Assembly (NCBI GenBank): GCA_939792625.1
Contig: CALNFG010000002.1
Coordinates: 1 to 36,733, forward strand
Length of the DNA stretch: 36,733 bases
Reading direction: 5' to 3'
Source of the DNA: an uncultured Prevotella sp.
Lineage (GTDB): Bacteria; Bacteroidota; Bacteroidia; Bacteroidales; Bacteroidaceae
The position numbers and the translations under genes are program-made. The stretch's first letter is position 1, and the number at the start of each line of letters is the position of its first letter. The notes below the pieces were generated by a model. That model was not told the origin of the DNA. It saw only the letters and a list, made by a program, of their open reading frames with translations, and searched no databases. Shown here one piece after another: positions 1-8,624 of the stretch.

Positions 1-545
1 TGGAAGGCATACACAGCCGCACCGACTTCGACCTGTCGCAGCACGAGAAGTTCTCCGGCAAGTCGATAAAATACTTCGACCCGCAGACCAACGAGAGCTA
101 CACTCCGTATGACATCGAGACGTCAATCGGCGTTGACCGCATGTTCCTTTCCGTGATGTGCCACTCTTACTGCGAGGAGCAGCTCGAAGGAGGAGAGACG
201 CGCGTCGTGCTGAAGCTGCCCGCTGCGCTGGCTCCCGTCAAGCTGGCCGTGATGCCGCTGCTGAAGAAAGACGGACTGCCCGAAAAGGCCCGCGAGATTA
301 TCGACGAGCTGAAACTGTACTTCAACTGTCAGTATGACGAGAAGGATTCTATCGGCAAGCGCTACCGCCGTCAGGACGCCATAGGCACTCCTTACTGCGT
401 TACCGTTGACCACGACTCGCTGAACGACAACACCGTCACCCTGCGCTTCCGCGACACGATGGAGCAGGAGAGGGTTGCCATAGCCGACCTGCGCGGCATA
501 ATCGAAGACAAGGTGAGCATAACGAGTCTGCTGAAAAAGCTGTGA
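1..545 (+). CDS. glyS: Glycine--tRNA ligase, C-terminal part (truncated by window start)
   Basis: Open in frame from position 3 to TGA at 543-545; translation EGIHSRTDFDLSQHEKFSGKSIKYFDPQ...PYDIETSIGVDRMFL...LPAALAPVKLAVMPL...DEKDSIGKRYRRQDAIGTPYCVTVDHD resembles class II GlyRS motif 3 and anticodon-binding domain. Confidence 0.93.
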   Translation, partial: EGIHSRTDFDLSQHEKFSGKSIKYFDPQTNESYTPYDIETSIGVDRMFLSVMCHSYCEEQLEGGETRVVLKLPAALAPVKLAVMPLLKKDGLPEKAREIIDELKLYFNCQYDEKDSIGKRYRRQDAIGTPYCVTVDHDSLNDNTVTLRFRDTMEQERVAIADLRGIIEDKVSITSLLKKL

Positions 546-600
546 CCGTGCGCTCCGTGCATCGAATATTTGTATCACCTGACAAACTGTGTGTGACGAG

Positions 601-1233
601 ATGAAACATTTCTTGATGACGATATGCACCGTGGCGGCGCTTGCCGTTATTCCGCTGTGGCTTGCCTCGTGCAGCGAGAACGACGATACGGTGGAGGAGT
701 TTCCCGACTGGCAGGAGCGCAACGACGCTTACTTTGCCGGCATTTACGAGCAGGCGCGGGCCAATGTGGACGGCTCGTGGCGGCTGATAAGAAACTATGC
801 GCTTGAGGATACCATTGACGCCGTTTCGACAGACTATATCGCCGTGCAGGTGATACAGCAGGGCGAGGGCAGCGGCTGTCCGATGTTTACTGACTCCGTG
901 CTGGTGAACTATCGCGGCCGGCTCATCCCGTCTACTTCCTATGTTGATGGTTACGTGTTTGATCAGAGCTACACGGGCGAGTATAATGCTGCCACGGCCC
1001 AGCCGCGGCAGATGTATGTAGGCTCGACGGTCGATGGTTTTGCCACAGCTCTGCAGCACATGCACATCGGCGACCGCTGGCTTGTGTACATTCCGTATTC
1101 AATGGGTTACGGGACGGGAGGTTCCGACGCAATTCCCGGTTACAGCACGCTCATCTTCGATGTGGAGCTTGTCGCGTATTACAGGGCCGGCGTTTCGCCC
1201 GGACCGTGGCGTACGGATGAGTATAAGGAATAA
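601..1233 (+). CDS. FKBP-type peptidyl-prolyl cis-trans isomerase, lipoprotein
   Basis: ATG at 601 gives a lipoprotein signal (MKHFLMTICTVAALAVIPLWLASCSEN) followed by an FKBP domain (VLVNYRGRL...VFDQSY...MHIGDRWLVYIPYSMGYG...IPGYSTLIFDVELV). Confidence 0.88.
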   Translation: MKHFLMTICTVAALAVIPLWLASCSENDDTVEEFPDWQERNDAYFAGIYEQARANVDGSWRLIRNYALEDTIDAVSTDYIAVQVIQQGEGSGCPMFTDSVLVNYRGRLIPSTSYVDGYVFDQSYTGEYNAATAQPRQMYVGSTVDGFATALQHMHIGDRWLVYIPYSMGYGTGGSDAIPGYSTLIFDVELVAYYRAGVSPGPWRTDEYKE

Positions 1234-1291
1234 AGAAGTAAGAGTTAGGAAGAATGGCTTCAGTTGCCGTTTTCTTAACTCTTAATTCTTT
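1232..1291 (+). terminator. Imperfect hairpin just 3' of the FKBP gene
   Basis: AAAGAAGTAAGAGTTAGGAAGA (1232-1253) pairs with TTTTCTTAACTCTTAATTCTTT (1270-1291); differences are two G.U wobbles and one mismatch; followed by T-rich sequence. Confidence 0.55.
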
Positions 1292-1430
1292 TTATTACCG
1301 GGCTGAAAGTTTCGCCTGTTTGTTTTCTTGATTCCTGCTCTTACCTCCAAATTTATTTGATTTATGTCAAAATATCGCGCATAATATGCAGAAACCTGTC
1401 ATTTTTCTTGTCTGTGTGCGCAAACAGCTG

Positions 1431-1438
1431 TATCTTTG
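1431..1438 (+). promoter_or_regulatory. Bacteroidetes -7 box (TATCTTTG) for an intergenic transcript
   Basis: TATCTTTG matches TAnnTTTG; a TTG lies upstream at about 1408-1411, so spacing is only approximate. Confidence 0.6.
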
Positions 1439-1444
1439 CATCGT

Positions 1445-1784
1445 CAAAACAATACAATAGGTATTAGTAAAGACTCAGATAATAGGTATTAAGTTATAAG
1501 GTAAAGTAGGTAAAAGGATTGTTATAAAGACAGGATAACGCTCATGCCGCGAGGCACGGCTTAAAAGTTTTCATAGGTAATAAGGTAAAAAAGATTTGTT
1601 TAGGTAACAGATGTTCAAAACCCTGTTTGCTGTTTAGAACAGCAACAGGTTTCGGGGGTGAGGAAAGCATAGAATGGTAAAGATGACACAGCCTCCGTGT
1701 TTTGTTAAGAGATTAAGTTCAGATTTAATGTTGATACATAGGTCGGACGGCAACCACGGAATGATGGTTGCCGTCCGTTTTTTT
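1445..1784 (+). ncRNA. Putative ~340-nt intergenic non-coding RNA with repeated AGGTA motifs
   Basis: Bounded by a -7 box and a strong Rho-independent terminator; no convincing ORF; AGGTA at 1459, 1484, 1499, 1508, 1575, 1583 and 1602; GNRA hairpin TGCC-GCGA-GGCA 1545-1556; long hairpin 1618-1652. Confidence 0.6.
1744..1784 (+). terminator. Rho-independent terminator
   Basis: CGGACGGCAACC-acggaatgat-GGTTGCCGTCCG followed by TTTTTTT. Confidence 0.93.
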
Positions 1785-1818
1785 GTGACGCATCATATAT
1801 TAATTGAGTTAAAAGTAG

Positions 1819-1826
1819 TAATTTTG
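1819..1826 (+). promoter_or_regulatory. -7 box TAATTTTG upstream of MATE gene
   Basis: Perfect TAnnTTTG; TTG at about 1803-1806. Confidence 0.55.
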
Positions 1827-1830
1827 CACC

Positions 1831-3258
1831 ATGTTTTCAAGCGATAAGGATAATGCCCTGCTTGCGATGATACGCAACGGCAGCGAGATGAACGGCAGTC
1901 AGAAGCTGCATCTTATAGTGCAACTGAGTATTCCCTCGATACTTGCACAGCTCACAACGATAATGATGTTCTACATCGATGCCTCAATGGTAGGCTCGCT
2001 CGGCGCAAAAGCGTCGGCGTCAATAGGTATTGTGGAGTCTACCACGTGGCTTTTCGGCGGACTTACGTCGGCCGCGGCACTGGGCTTTTCGGTGCAGGCG
2101 GCTCACTTCATCGGTGCCAACGACTTTATGAAGGCACGCCAGGTGTTCCGTCAGGGCATTATGGCCACGTTGCTGTTTACCGTCATCCTCACATCTGTCT
2201 GTGTGATGATAGCCGGTCCGTTGCCCCGCTGGTTGGGCGGCGGAGAAGACATTCATGCCGACGCCTCGGCCTATTTCACTATTTACTGTCTGGCTCTGCC
2301 CGTATATCAGATAGGCATACTCTCGTCGAGCATGCTCAAATGTTCGGGCAACATGCGCATACCCAGCATGATGAGCATACTGATGTGTCTGCTCGACGTG
2401 GTGTTCAATTATTTTCTCATTTATGAGACGCGTCCCGTCAGTCTGTTCGGCACGACGTTCACCATGCCCGGTGCCGGCATGGGTGTGCCCGGTGCGGCTC
2501 TCGGCACGGCCCTTGCATATACCGTCACGGGGGCACTGCTGGTGTGGTTTGCCACGGTCAGGTCGCCCGAACTGTCGCTGCGCGGCGAGAAGTGGACGTT
2601 CGCCCCGTTGTGGAACTATCTGCGCAATGCCGCAAAGGTCAGTCTGCCGATGGGCGCGCAGTACATGATGATGAGCGGTGCCCAGATAGTAAGCACCATG
2701 ATAGTGGCTCCTTTGGGCAACATCGCCATTGCTGCCAATACTCTGGCCATCACCGCCGAGAGCCTGTGCTACATGCCCGGTTATGGTATAGGCGATGCCG
2801 CCACCACGCTGGTTGGCCAGAGCATCGGTGCCGGGCGTCCGCGTCTGGCCCGCAGTTTCGCATTCCGCACGGTTGGCATGGGCATGCTTGTCATGGCCTT
2901 GATGGGTGCGGTGATGTATGTTTTCGCGCCGCAGATGATAGGCGTGATGACCCCTGACGAACAGGTACGCCTGCTCGGGGCACAGTCGTTGCGCATAGAG
3001 GCATTTGCCGAGCCTATGTTCGCTGCGGCCATCGTCACTTACAGCGTATGCCTCGGTGCGGGTGACACGCTTGTGCCTGCCTGCATGAATCTGGCCAGCA
3101 TGTGGCTGGTGCGTCTAACGCTCGCGGCATGGCTTGCGCCTGTTTACGGTCTGCGTGGCGTCTGGATGGCAATGGCCGTGGAGCTGACTTTCCGCGGCAC
3201 GATATTCCTTGTGCGTCTGTTCCGCGGCAGATGGATGAAGAAGTCGTTCAGCAGTTAA
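1831..3258 (+). CDS. MATE family efflux transporter
   Basis: 475-aa polytopic membrane protein with duplicated MATE-like halves (LSIPSILAQLTTIMMFYIDASMVGSLGAKASASIGI...GIGDAATTLVGQSIGAGRPRLA). Start may be downstream (ATG 1867 or 1888) because the -7 box is very close. Confidence 0.9.
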   Translation: MFSSDKDNALLAMIRNGSEMNGSQKLHLIVQLSIPSILAQLTTIMMFYIDASMVGSLGAKASASIGIVESTTWLFGGLTSAAALGFSVQAAHFIGANDFMKARQVFRQGIMATLLFTVILTSVCVMIAGPLPRWLGGGEDIHADASAYFTIYCLALPVYQIGILSSSMLKCSGNMRIPSMMSILMCLLDVVFNYFLIYETRPVSLFGTTFTMPGAGMGVPGAALGTALAYTVTGALLVWFATVRSPELSLRGEKWTFAPLWNYLRNAAKVSLPMGAQYMMMSGAQIVSTMIVAPLGNIAIAANTLAITAESLCYMPGYGIGDAATTLVGQSIGAGRPRLARSFAFRTVGMGMLVMALMGAVMYVFAPQMIGVMTPDEQVRLLGAQSLRIEAFAEPMFAAAIVTYSVCLGAGDTLVPACMNLASMWLVRLTLAAWLAPVYGLRGVWMAMAVELTFRGTIFLVRLFRGRWMKKSFSS

Positions 3259-3279
3259 AGGATATGTGTATAAAAACAG

Positions 3280-3319
3280 AATCCCCTTCCGCATGCCGGT
3301 TGTGCTGCGGAAGGGGATT
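3280..3319. terminator. Bidirectional terminator between convergent genes
   Basis: AATCCCCTTCCGCA / TGCGGAAGGGGATT perfect 14-bp stem, followed by TTGTTTT on + strand. Confidence 0.85.
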
Positions 3320-3336
3320 TTGTTTTATTCCGGTTA

Positions 3337-4278
3337 TTATTGTCTGAAGAGTGTCTTCGCTTCTTCAAAGCCGTCAACCAGTTCGCGCATCACGTCGGCC
3401 ACGGGCTTAACGGTCTTTATGGCCGAAGCAATTTGTCCTATTTCCAATTCTCCGTTGGCTGTGTCGCCCTCAAAGATGCCCCGCTTCGATGCGGCCCGGC
3501 CCAGTATGTCGCGCAGTTCATCGGCAGTGGCACCCTTGTCTTCGGCTTCTTTCACTTTGTCATACAGTGTATTTTTTATCAGTCGGGTGGGGGCTATCTT
3601 CTTCAGGCACAGCATGGTGTCGCCTTCTTCCAGTGTGGTGCAGCGCTGTTTGAAAGCTTCTGCAGCCGAGCTTTCCTCGGTCAGCGCGAACAGTGTGCCT
3701 ATCTGTACGCCCTCGGCGCCAAGCACCATCGTGGCCAGCATAGCCCGTCCCGAGGCTATTCCTCCTGCGGCGATGAGCGGCAGGCTTGTGGCTTGGCGCA
3801 CCTGGGGTATCAGTGCCAGTGTGGTTGTTTCCTCGCGGCCGTTGTGTCCTCCCGCCTCAAAGCCTTCGGCCACTACTGCGTCGACCCCGGCTTCCTCGCA
3901 TTTGCGGGCAAACTTGCTGCTCGACACCACGTGTGCGACCTTTATTCCCGCCTCGTGGAGCATCGGTGTGTATTTCTTGGGACTGCCGGCAGACGTGAAA
4001 ACAGTCTTTACGCCGCTGTCGATGATGAGTTTCATCAGGCGGTCGATTTCCGGATACATCAGCGGCACGTTCACTCCCCACGGCTTGTCTGTCGCCTCAC
4101 GCATGCGGGCGATATGCTCTTCAAGCGTTTCGGGGTGCATGGAGCCTGCTCCGAGCAGGCCCAGTCCGCCGGCGTTGCTTACCGCAGAGGCCAGCCGCCA
4201 GCCGCTGCACCATACCATACCGCCCTGTATTATGGGGTATCTGATGCCGAATAGTTCGGTTATTCTGTTTTTTTCCAT
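3337..4278 (-). CDS. NAD(P)H-dependent flavin oxidoreductase (nitronate monooxygenase / FabK-like)
   Basis: MEKNRITELFGIRYPIIQGGMVWCSGWRLASAVSNAGGLGLLG...IPQVRQATSLPLIAAGGIASGRAMLATMVLGAEGVQIGTLFALTEE: 2-nitropropane dioxygenase/FabK fold signatures; ATG at 4278. Confidence 0.88.
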   Translation of the reverse strand: MEKNRITELFGIRYPIIQGGMVWCSGWRLASAVSNAGGLGLLGAGSMHPETLEEHIARMREATDKPWGVNVPLMYPEIDRLMKLIIDSGVKTVFTSAGSPKKYTPMLHEAGIKVAHVVSSSKFARKCEEAGVDAVVAEGFEAGGHNGREETTTLALIPQVRQATSLPLIAAGGIASGRAMLATMVLGAEGVQIGTLFALTEESSAAEAFKQRCTTLEEGDTMLCLKKIAPTRLIKNTLYDKVKEAEDKGATADELRDILGRAASKRGIFEGDTANGELEIGQIASAIKTVKPVADVMRELVDGFEEAKTLFRQ

Positions 4279-4301
4279 AAATATCTGTTTAAGTGTTATA
4301 C

Positions 4302-4342
4302 AAAAAAATCCCGATGCAAAGATAAGCGTTTGCATCGGGATT
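4302..4342 (-). terminator. Rho-independent terminator of the porE-like gene; overlaps a -7 box
   Basis: Minus strand: AATCCCGATGCAAA-cgcttatc-TTTGCATCGGGATT followed by a U-tract. Confidence 0.85.
4317..4324 (-). promoter_or_regulatory. -7 box TATCTTTG for the FabK-like gene, inside the upstream terminator hairpin
   Basis: Minus-strand TATCTTTG about 40 nt upstream of ATG at 4278; no clear -33 TTG. Confidence 0.45.
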
Positions 4343-4373
4343 CTGTTATTATGTACGTCTTTTTTATGTAAAG

Positions 4374-6446
4374 TCACTCAAAGTTGAAGTACAGGTCCTC
4401 TTCGTTGCCGCTGCCGTTGTCCTGCTGCTGTGGTTTGGGAGGATTCTTCAGGTTGCCTTTTTCGTCAAACATGCCGTAAGTGATGCGCAGCACCACAAAC
4501 TCGGTGCGCCTGTTCAGCTGGTTGCATATTTCCTGCTTCTCGGGGTCAAGTTTCTTTATGAACTCTTCGGTAAGCACGTCTCCCTCTTTCAGCCACGTGT
4601 ACTTTTCGGTCAGCTTCTTGCGTATTGTCTTTGGCTTTTCCTTTCCGTACCCCACGGGCGACAGCCTGTCTTCGGCTATGCCGTGGCTTATCAGATAGTT
4701 TACCACTGTTTCTGCACGCCGCTGCGACAGCACTTTGTTGTATTCGGCGCTGCCCTTGTAGTCGCAGTGGGCACTCAGCTCTATCGTAACGTTGGGATTC
4801 TCGTTGAGCAGCTTCACCAGTTCGTCGAGCGCGGTTTCCGATTCAGGCCTCAGTGTGTACTTGTCAAAGTCATAGAAGATGTTGTCTATGAGTACCGGCA
4901 CACGGATGGATGCCAGCGGGAACTGCAGCACATATTCTTCAGATTCCTCGACGGGTTTCACCCTGAGTTCCTCCTTATGGTTTAAGAAGCCCTTGCACGT
5001 GGCCAGCATTATGTAGTCAACATCGGGCTTGATAACCTGTGTGAACGAGCCGTCACCTTTGACGCTGAGCTTCAGGTTTGTGCCGTCGCTGCCTATCATG
5101 TACACCAGAGCTTCGGGCAGTTCGTAGCCGTCCATCTCGTAAACCCAGCCCTTAACGGTCTGTACTATCTCCGGTTTCTCAAAGCTGTATATGTGGTCCC
5201 AGCCTCGGGCGTCGCCCCGGTTTGAGGAGAAGAAGCCGCGGTTATGCACGCCTTCAAATGTCATTCCGAAGTCATCGCCTTGTGAGTTGAGCGGGTAACC
5301 CGGATGTTCAAGCACAAATCTTTTTGTCTTCGGGTCTACGGTGGCGATGAAGATGTCTAGTCCGCCGAGACCTTTGTGACCGTCGGAAGAGAAATACAGG
5401 TCGCCGTTGGGCCTGAATGTGGGAAACATCTCGTTGCCCGGAGTGTTGATGGGGGCGCCGAGATTCTCGACACCGCCCAGTCCGGCGGCGGTCAGTCTCA
5501 CGCGCCAGATGTCAAGGCCGCCCTTTCCTCCGGGCATGTCGGACGTGAAGTAGAGCCACAGGCCGTCGGGCGATATGGCGGGGTGGGCATAGCTTGACAG
5601 AGTGTCGCGTGTCAGTTCGAGCGGCGACGGCTTGCTCCATGCGGCGTCGGTGCGGTTTGACGTGACGATGGTGGCAAACCTCGGATAGTTGGGGTCGGTG
5701 GTACACTGCGTGAGATACATTTCTCTTTGGTCAGGCGTAAAGCAGCATGCACCCTCGTCAAACTCAGAGTTAAGTCCCGACTCTATTGTTTCAGGGCGCT
5801 GCCACTTGCCGTTCTCGTCTTTCTGTGAGAAGAAGATGTCGCCGGGCTTGGCTCCCGTGATGCCGCTCAGTTCGTCGCCCTGAGCCTCGTTGCGTGTCGA
5901 CGTGAAGTACAGCTGGTCATACTCGTCGCCGAAAAGCATGGGCGAATAGTCGGCCCGGCGTGAGTTGAAGATGTCCATCTTCTTTACGATATATCTCGAG
6001 CCGGCCTCTTTTTCGGCCTGTGCCGTCTGTGCGGCCAGCAGTCCGGTGCGGGCCAGTTCGTTGTCGGGCAGCGAGTCCAGAACGAGCTGAAACTCCTTTG
6101 CCGCTTCCTTGTAGCTTGCCGTCTTCATCAGCAGACGTGCCAGCGAGAGGTGTGTGTCTATGCTGTCCTTTTTGTATCTTATCACGTTGCGGTAAGCGGC
6201 TATGGCTTTGGCGTCGGAGTTTATGCGGTCGTAACAGTAGGCCAGCTTGCGTGCCCGTTCGCCGCGTTTTGCCCTCTCTTTGGCCGGGGTCTTGCTGTAA
6301 GCCACCTTAAACTCGGCCGCCGCGTCATAATATTCGCCTATGGTGAGAAATTTCTCACCTTTTTTCATGTAATGGTCGGCTCCGCACGAAGCGGTGAGGA
6401 GCGCCGCGATACACATTATTATATATGTAGAGAGTCTTGCGTTCAT
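4374..6446 (-). CDS. PorE-like lipoprotein: TPR + PD40/WD40-like propeller + CRD-like + OmpA C-terminal domain
   Basis: Lipoprotein signal MNARLSTYIIMCIAALLTASCGADHY; TPR-like N-terminus; PD40 motifs (YFTSDMPGGKGGLDIWR, YFSSDGHKGLGGLDIF); OmpA peptidoglycan-binding motif (VTIELSAHCDYKGSAEYNKVLSQRRAETVVNYLISHGI). Confidence 0.88.
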   Translation of the reverse strand: MNARLSTYIIMCIAALLTASCGADHYMKKGEKFLTIGEYYDAAAEFKVAYSKTPAKERAKRGERARKLAYCYDRINSDAKAIAAYRNVIRYKKDSIDTHLSLARLLMKTASYKEAAKEFQLVLDSLPDNELARTGLLAAQTAQAEKEAGSRYIVKKMDIFNSRRADYSPMLFGDEYDQLYFTSTRNEAQGDELSGITGAKPGDIFFSQKDENGKWQRPETIESGLNSEFDEGACCFTPDQREMYLTQCTTDPNYPRFATIVTSNRTDAAWSKPSPLELTRDTLSSYAHPAISPDGLWLYFTSDMPGGKGGLDIWRVRLTAAGLGGVENLGAPINTPGNEMFPTFRPNGDLYFSSDGHKGLGGLDIFIATVDPKTKRFVLEHPGYPLNSQGDDFGMTFEGVHNRGFFSSNRGDARGWDHIYSFEKPEIVQTVKGWVYEMDGYELPEALVYMIGSDGTNLKLSVKGDGSFTQVIKPDVDYIMLATCKGFLNHKEELRVKPVEESEEYVLQFPLASIRVPVLIDNIFYDFDKYTLRPESETALDELVKLLNENPNVTIELSAHCDYKGSAEYNKVLSQRRAETVVNYLISHGIAEDRLSPVGYGKEKPKTIRKKLTEKYTWLKEGDVLTEEFIKKLDPEKQEICNQLNRRTEFVVLRITYGMFDEKGNLKNPPKPQQQDNGSGNEEDLYFNFE

Positions 6447-6533
6447 AATCGGGAAAGGTATAAAGGCCCGTATCGCTTGTGCCGGCGGGCATGCCCGGGC
6501 TGACTTTTATATAATAACTCTTTTTTCCGACTT

Positions 6534-8579
6534 TTATTGTTTGAACGGCAGTCTGAATGTGCAGCCCTCGCGCCAGCGGTCACATCCGTATGCCGTCTTG
6601 CCCTTTATGACGTGCCCCTTGCCGCACACAGGGCACGTTGTGCCTATAATCGAATCGTCGGCCGCAGGCGTAGCATCACCGGCGGGCTGTGTCGTCGTGT
6701 CGCCGTCGGGCGTTTTCGCCTCTTTCTTTCGCGGTTTGGCCGCCTTTTTGGGTGTTTTCTTCTTCAGGTCGTCGTCCGTAAGCACAGTCACGTGGCGGTT
6801 GCTGTTGTCGGCCAGCACGTCGTTGACTATTGTCGTAATCTGCTGTTTCAGTTCGTTGATAAACAGCCCCGCGTCATACTTCTTATGCTCTATGTCGCGC
6901 AGCTTCTTTTCCCAGATGCCCGTCAGCTCGCAGCTCTTCAGCAGTTCCTCCTTGATGGTGTCTATCAGTTCGATGCCTGTCGGCGTGGCCACTATGTTCT
7001 TGCGCTCGCGCTTTATGTAGCGTCTCTTGAAGAGCGTCTCTATTATGTTGGCCCGTGACGACGGTCTCCCTATGCCGTTCTCCTTGAGTGCGGCCCGCAG
7101 TTCTTCGTCGTCGACAAACTTTCCGGCGGTCTCCATGGCCCGCAGCAGTGTCGCCTCGGTGTAGTATTTGGGCGGAGTGGTGGTCTTTTCGGTCAGTGTC
7201 GGGCTGTGCGGTCCGCTCTCTCCTTTGGTGAATGTCGGCAGGGTGCGCTCCTCGTCCTGCGCTTTTGCCGTGTCGCCGTCGGTGGGCTGAGGCTCCTTTG
7301 CGTACAGCACGCGCCAGCCCGGGTCGAGTATCTGCCTGCCGCTCACCTTGAAGTCTACGTCGTCAACCTTTCCCGTCACCGTAGTGGTGGAGAACTTGCA
7401 GTCGGGGTAGAACACGCTGATGAAGCGGCGGGCCACGAGGTCGTAGACGTGGCGCTCGAGATCGGTCAGCCCCGATGCCGGAACGCCTGTCGGTATGATT
7501 GCGTGGTGGTCGGTAACTTTTGACGAGTCGAACACTTTCTTGCTCTTCGCCAGAGGCTTGCCGGCCAGCGGCAGCGTGAAGTCTTCATATCCGCGCAGGC
7601 CCTTCAGTGTGGCGGGGCACTTGGGGTAGATGTCGTCGCTGAGATACTGAGTGTCCACACGGGGATACGTGGTCAGCTTTTTCTCGTACAGCGACTGTAT
7701 GACGTTGAGCGTAGTCTCGGCGCTCATGGAGTACTTGCGGTTACAGTCCACCTGCAGCGACGTCAGGTCGTACAGGTGCGGCGGAGCCTCTCTGCCGGCC
7801 TTCTTCTGCACGTCGGTTACGGTGAACGGCTTGTCGGCTATCTTGGCAAACGACTTCTCTCCCTCCTCCTTGCTGGTGAATTTGCCGGCTGTGGCGGTAA
7901 ACAGCGTGTCGCGGTATATGGTAGACAGCACCCAGTAAGGCTCCGGCCTGAAGTTGTCAATCTCCTTCTGGCGGTTTACTATCAGTGCGAGCGTTGGCGT
8001 CTGCACGCGCCCGATTGACAGCACCTGGCGGTCTTGGCCGTATTTCAGCGTGTAAAGACGCGTGGCGTTCATGCCCAGTATCCAGTCGCCTATGGCGCGG
8101 CTCAGCCCCGCGAGGTAGAGCGGCTGGTATTCCTGCTGGTCTTTCAGGGTGCTGAAACCTTCGCGTATGGCCTCGTCGGTCATCGACGATATCCACAGAC
8201 GTTTCACCGGGCATTTTGCCTGTGCCTTCTGCATCACCCACCGCTGTATCAGCTCGCCTTCCTGTCCGGCGTCGCCGCAGTTTATTATGCCGTCGGCGGC
8301 CTGCATCAGTCTCTCTATTATGCCGAACTGTTTTATTATCCCTTTGTCGTCTATCAGCTTGATGCCGAAACGTTTGGGCAGCATCGGCAGCGCTCCGAGC
8401 GACCACCGCTTCCACATCGGTGTGTAGTCGTCAGGCTCTTTCAGCGTGCATAGGTGGCCGAAAGTCCATGTCACCTGATACCCGTTGCCCTCCATGTATC
8501 CGTCGTGTGAAGTTGTAGCGCCCAGTATCCGGGCTATGTCTTTCGCTACGCTTGGCTTTTCGGCAATGCAGACAATCAT
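6534..8579 (-). CDS. topB: DNA topoisomerase III (type IA)
   Basis: MIVCIAEKPSVAKDIARILGA...; active-site region SIGRVQTPTLALIVNRQKEI; YTEATLLRAMETAGKFVDDEE; ENGIGRPSSRANIIETLFKRRYI; C-terminal CPVCGKG zinc-binding module. Confidence 0.95.
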   Translation of the reverse strand: MIVCIAEKPSVAKDIARILGATTSHDGYMEGNGYQVTWTFGHLCTLKEPDDYTPMWKRWSLGALPMLPKRFGIKLIDDKGIIKQFGIIERLMQAADGIINCGDAGQEGELIQRWVMQKAQAKCPVKRLWISSMTDEAIREGFSTLKDQQEYQPLYLAGLSRAIGDWILGMNATRLYTLKYGQDRQVLSIGRVQTPTLALIVNRQKEIDNFRPEPYWVLSTIYRDTLFTATAGKFTSKEEGEKSFAKIADKPFTVTDVQKKAGREAPPHLYDLTSLQVDCNRKYSMSAETTLNVIQSLYEKKLTTYPRVDTQYLSDDIYPKCPATLKGLRGYEDFTLPLAGKPLAKSKKVFDSSKVTDHHAIIPTGVPASGLTDLERHVYDLVARRFISVFYPDCKFSTTTVTGKVDDVDFKVSGRQILDPGWRVLYAKEPQPTDGDTAKAQDEERTLPTFTKGESGPHSPTLTEKTTTPPKYYTEATLLRAMETAGKFVDDEELRAALKENGIGRPSSRANIIETLFKRRYIKRERKNIVATPTGIELIDTIKEELLKSCELTGIWEKKLRDIEHKKYDAGLFINELKQQITTIVNDVLADNSNRHVTVLTDDDLKKKTPKKAAKPRKKEAKTPDGDTTTQPAGDATPAADDSIIGTTCPVCGKGHVIKGKTAYGCDRWREGCTFRLPFKQ

Positions 8580-8624
8580 GTTTTGAGTTAATGATTAAGA
8601 AATTTAGCAGACGTTATTTTTATA

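Noticed and set aside
1674-1847. 57-codon ORF (MVKMTQPPCFVKRLSSDLMLIHRSDGNHGMMVAVRFFV...) in the ncRNA region
   Set aside because: Runs through the terminator hairpin and T-tract and into the MATE gene; coding use unlikely, though a smaller peptide cannot be excluded
3266-4387. 373-aa + strand ORF over the FabK-like gene
   Set aside because: Antisense, serine/alanine-rich mirror translation; opposite frame has clear flavin oxidoreductase motifs
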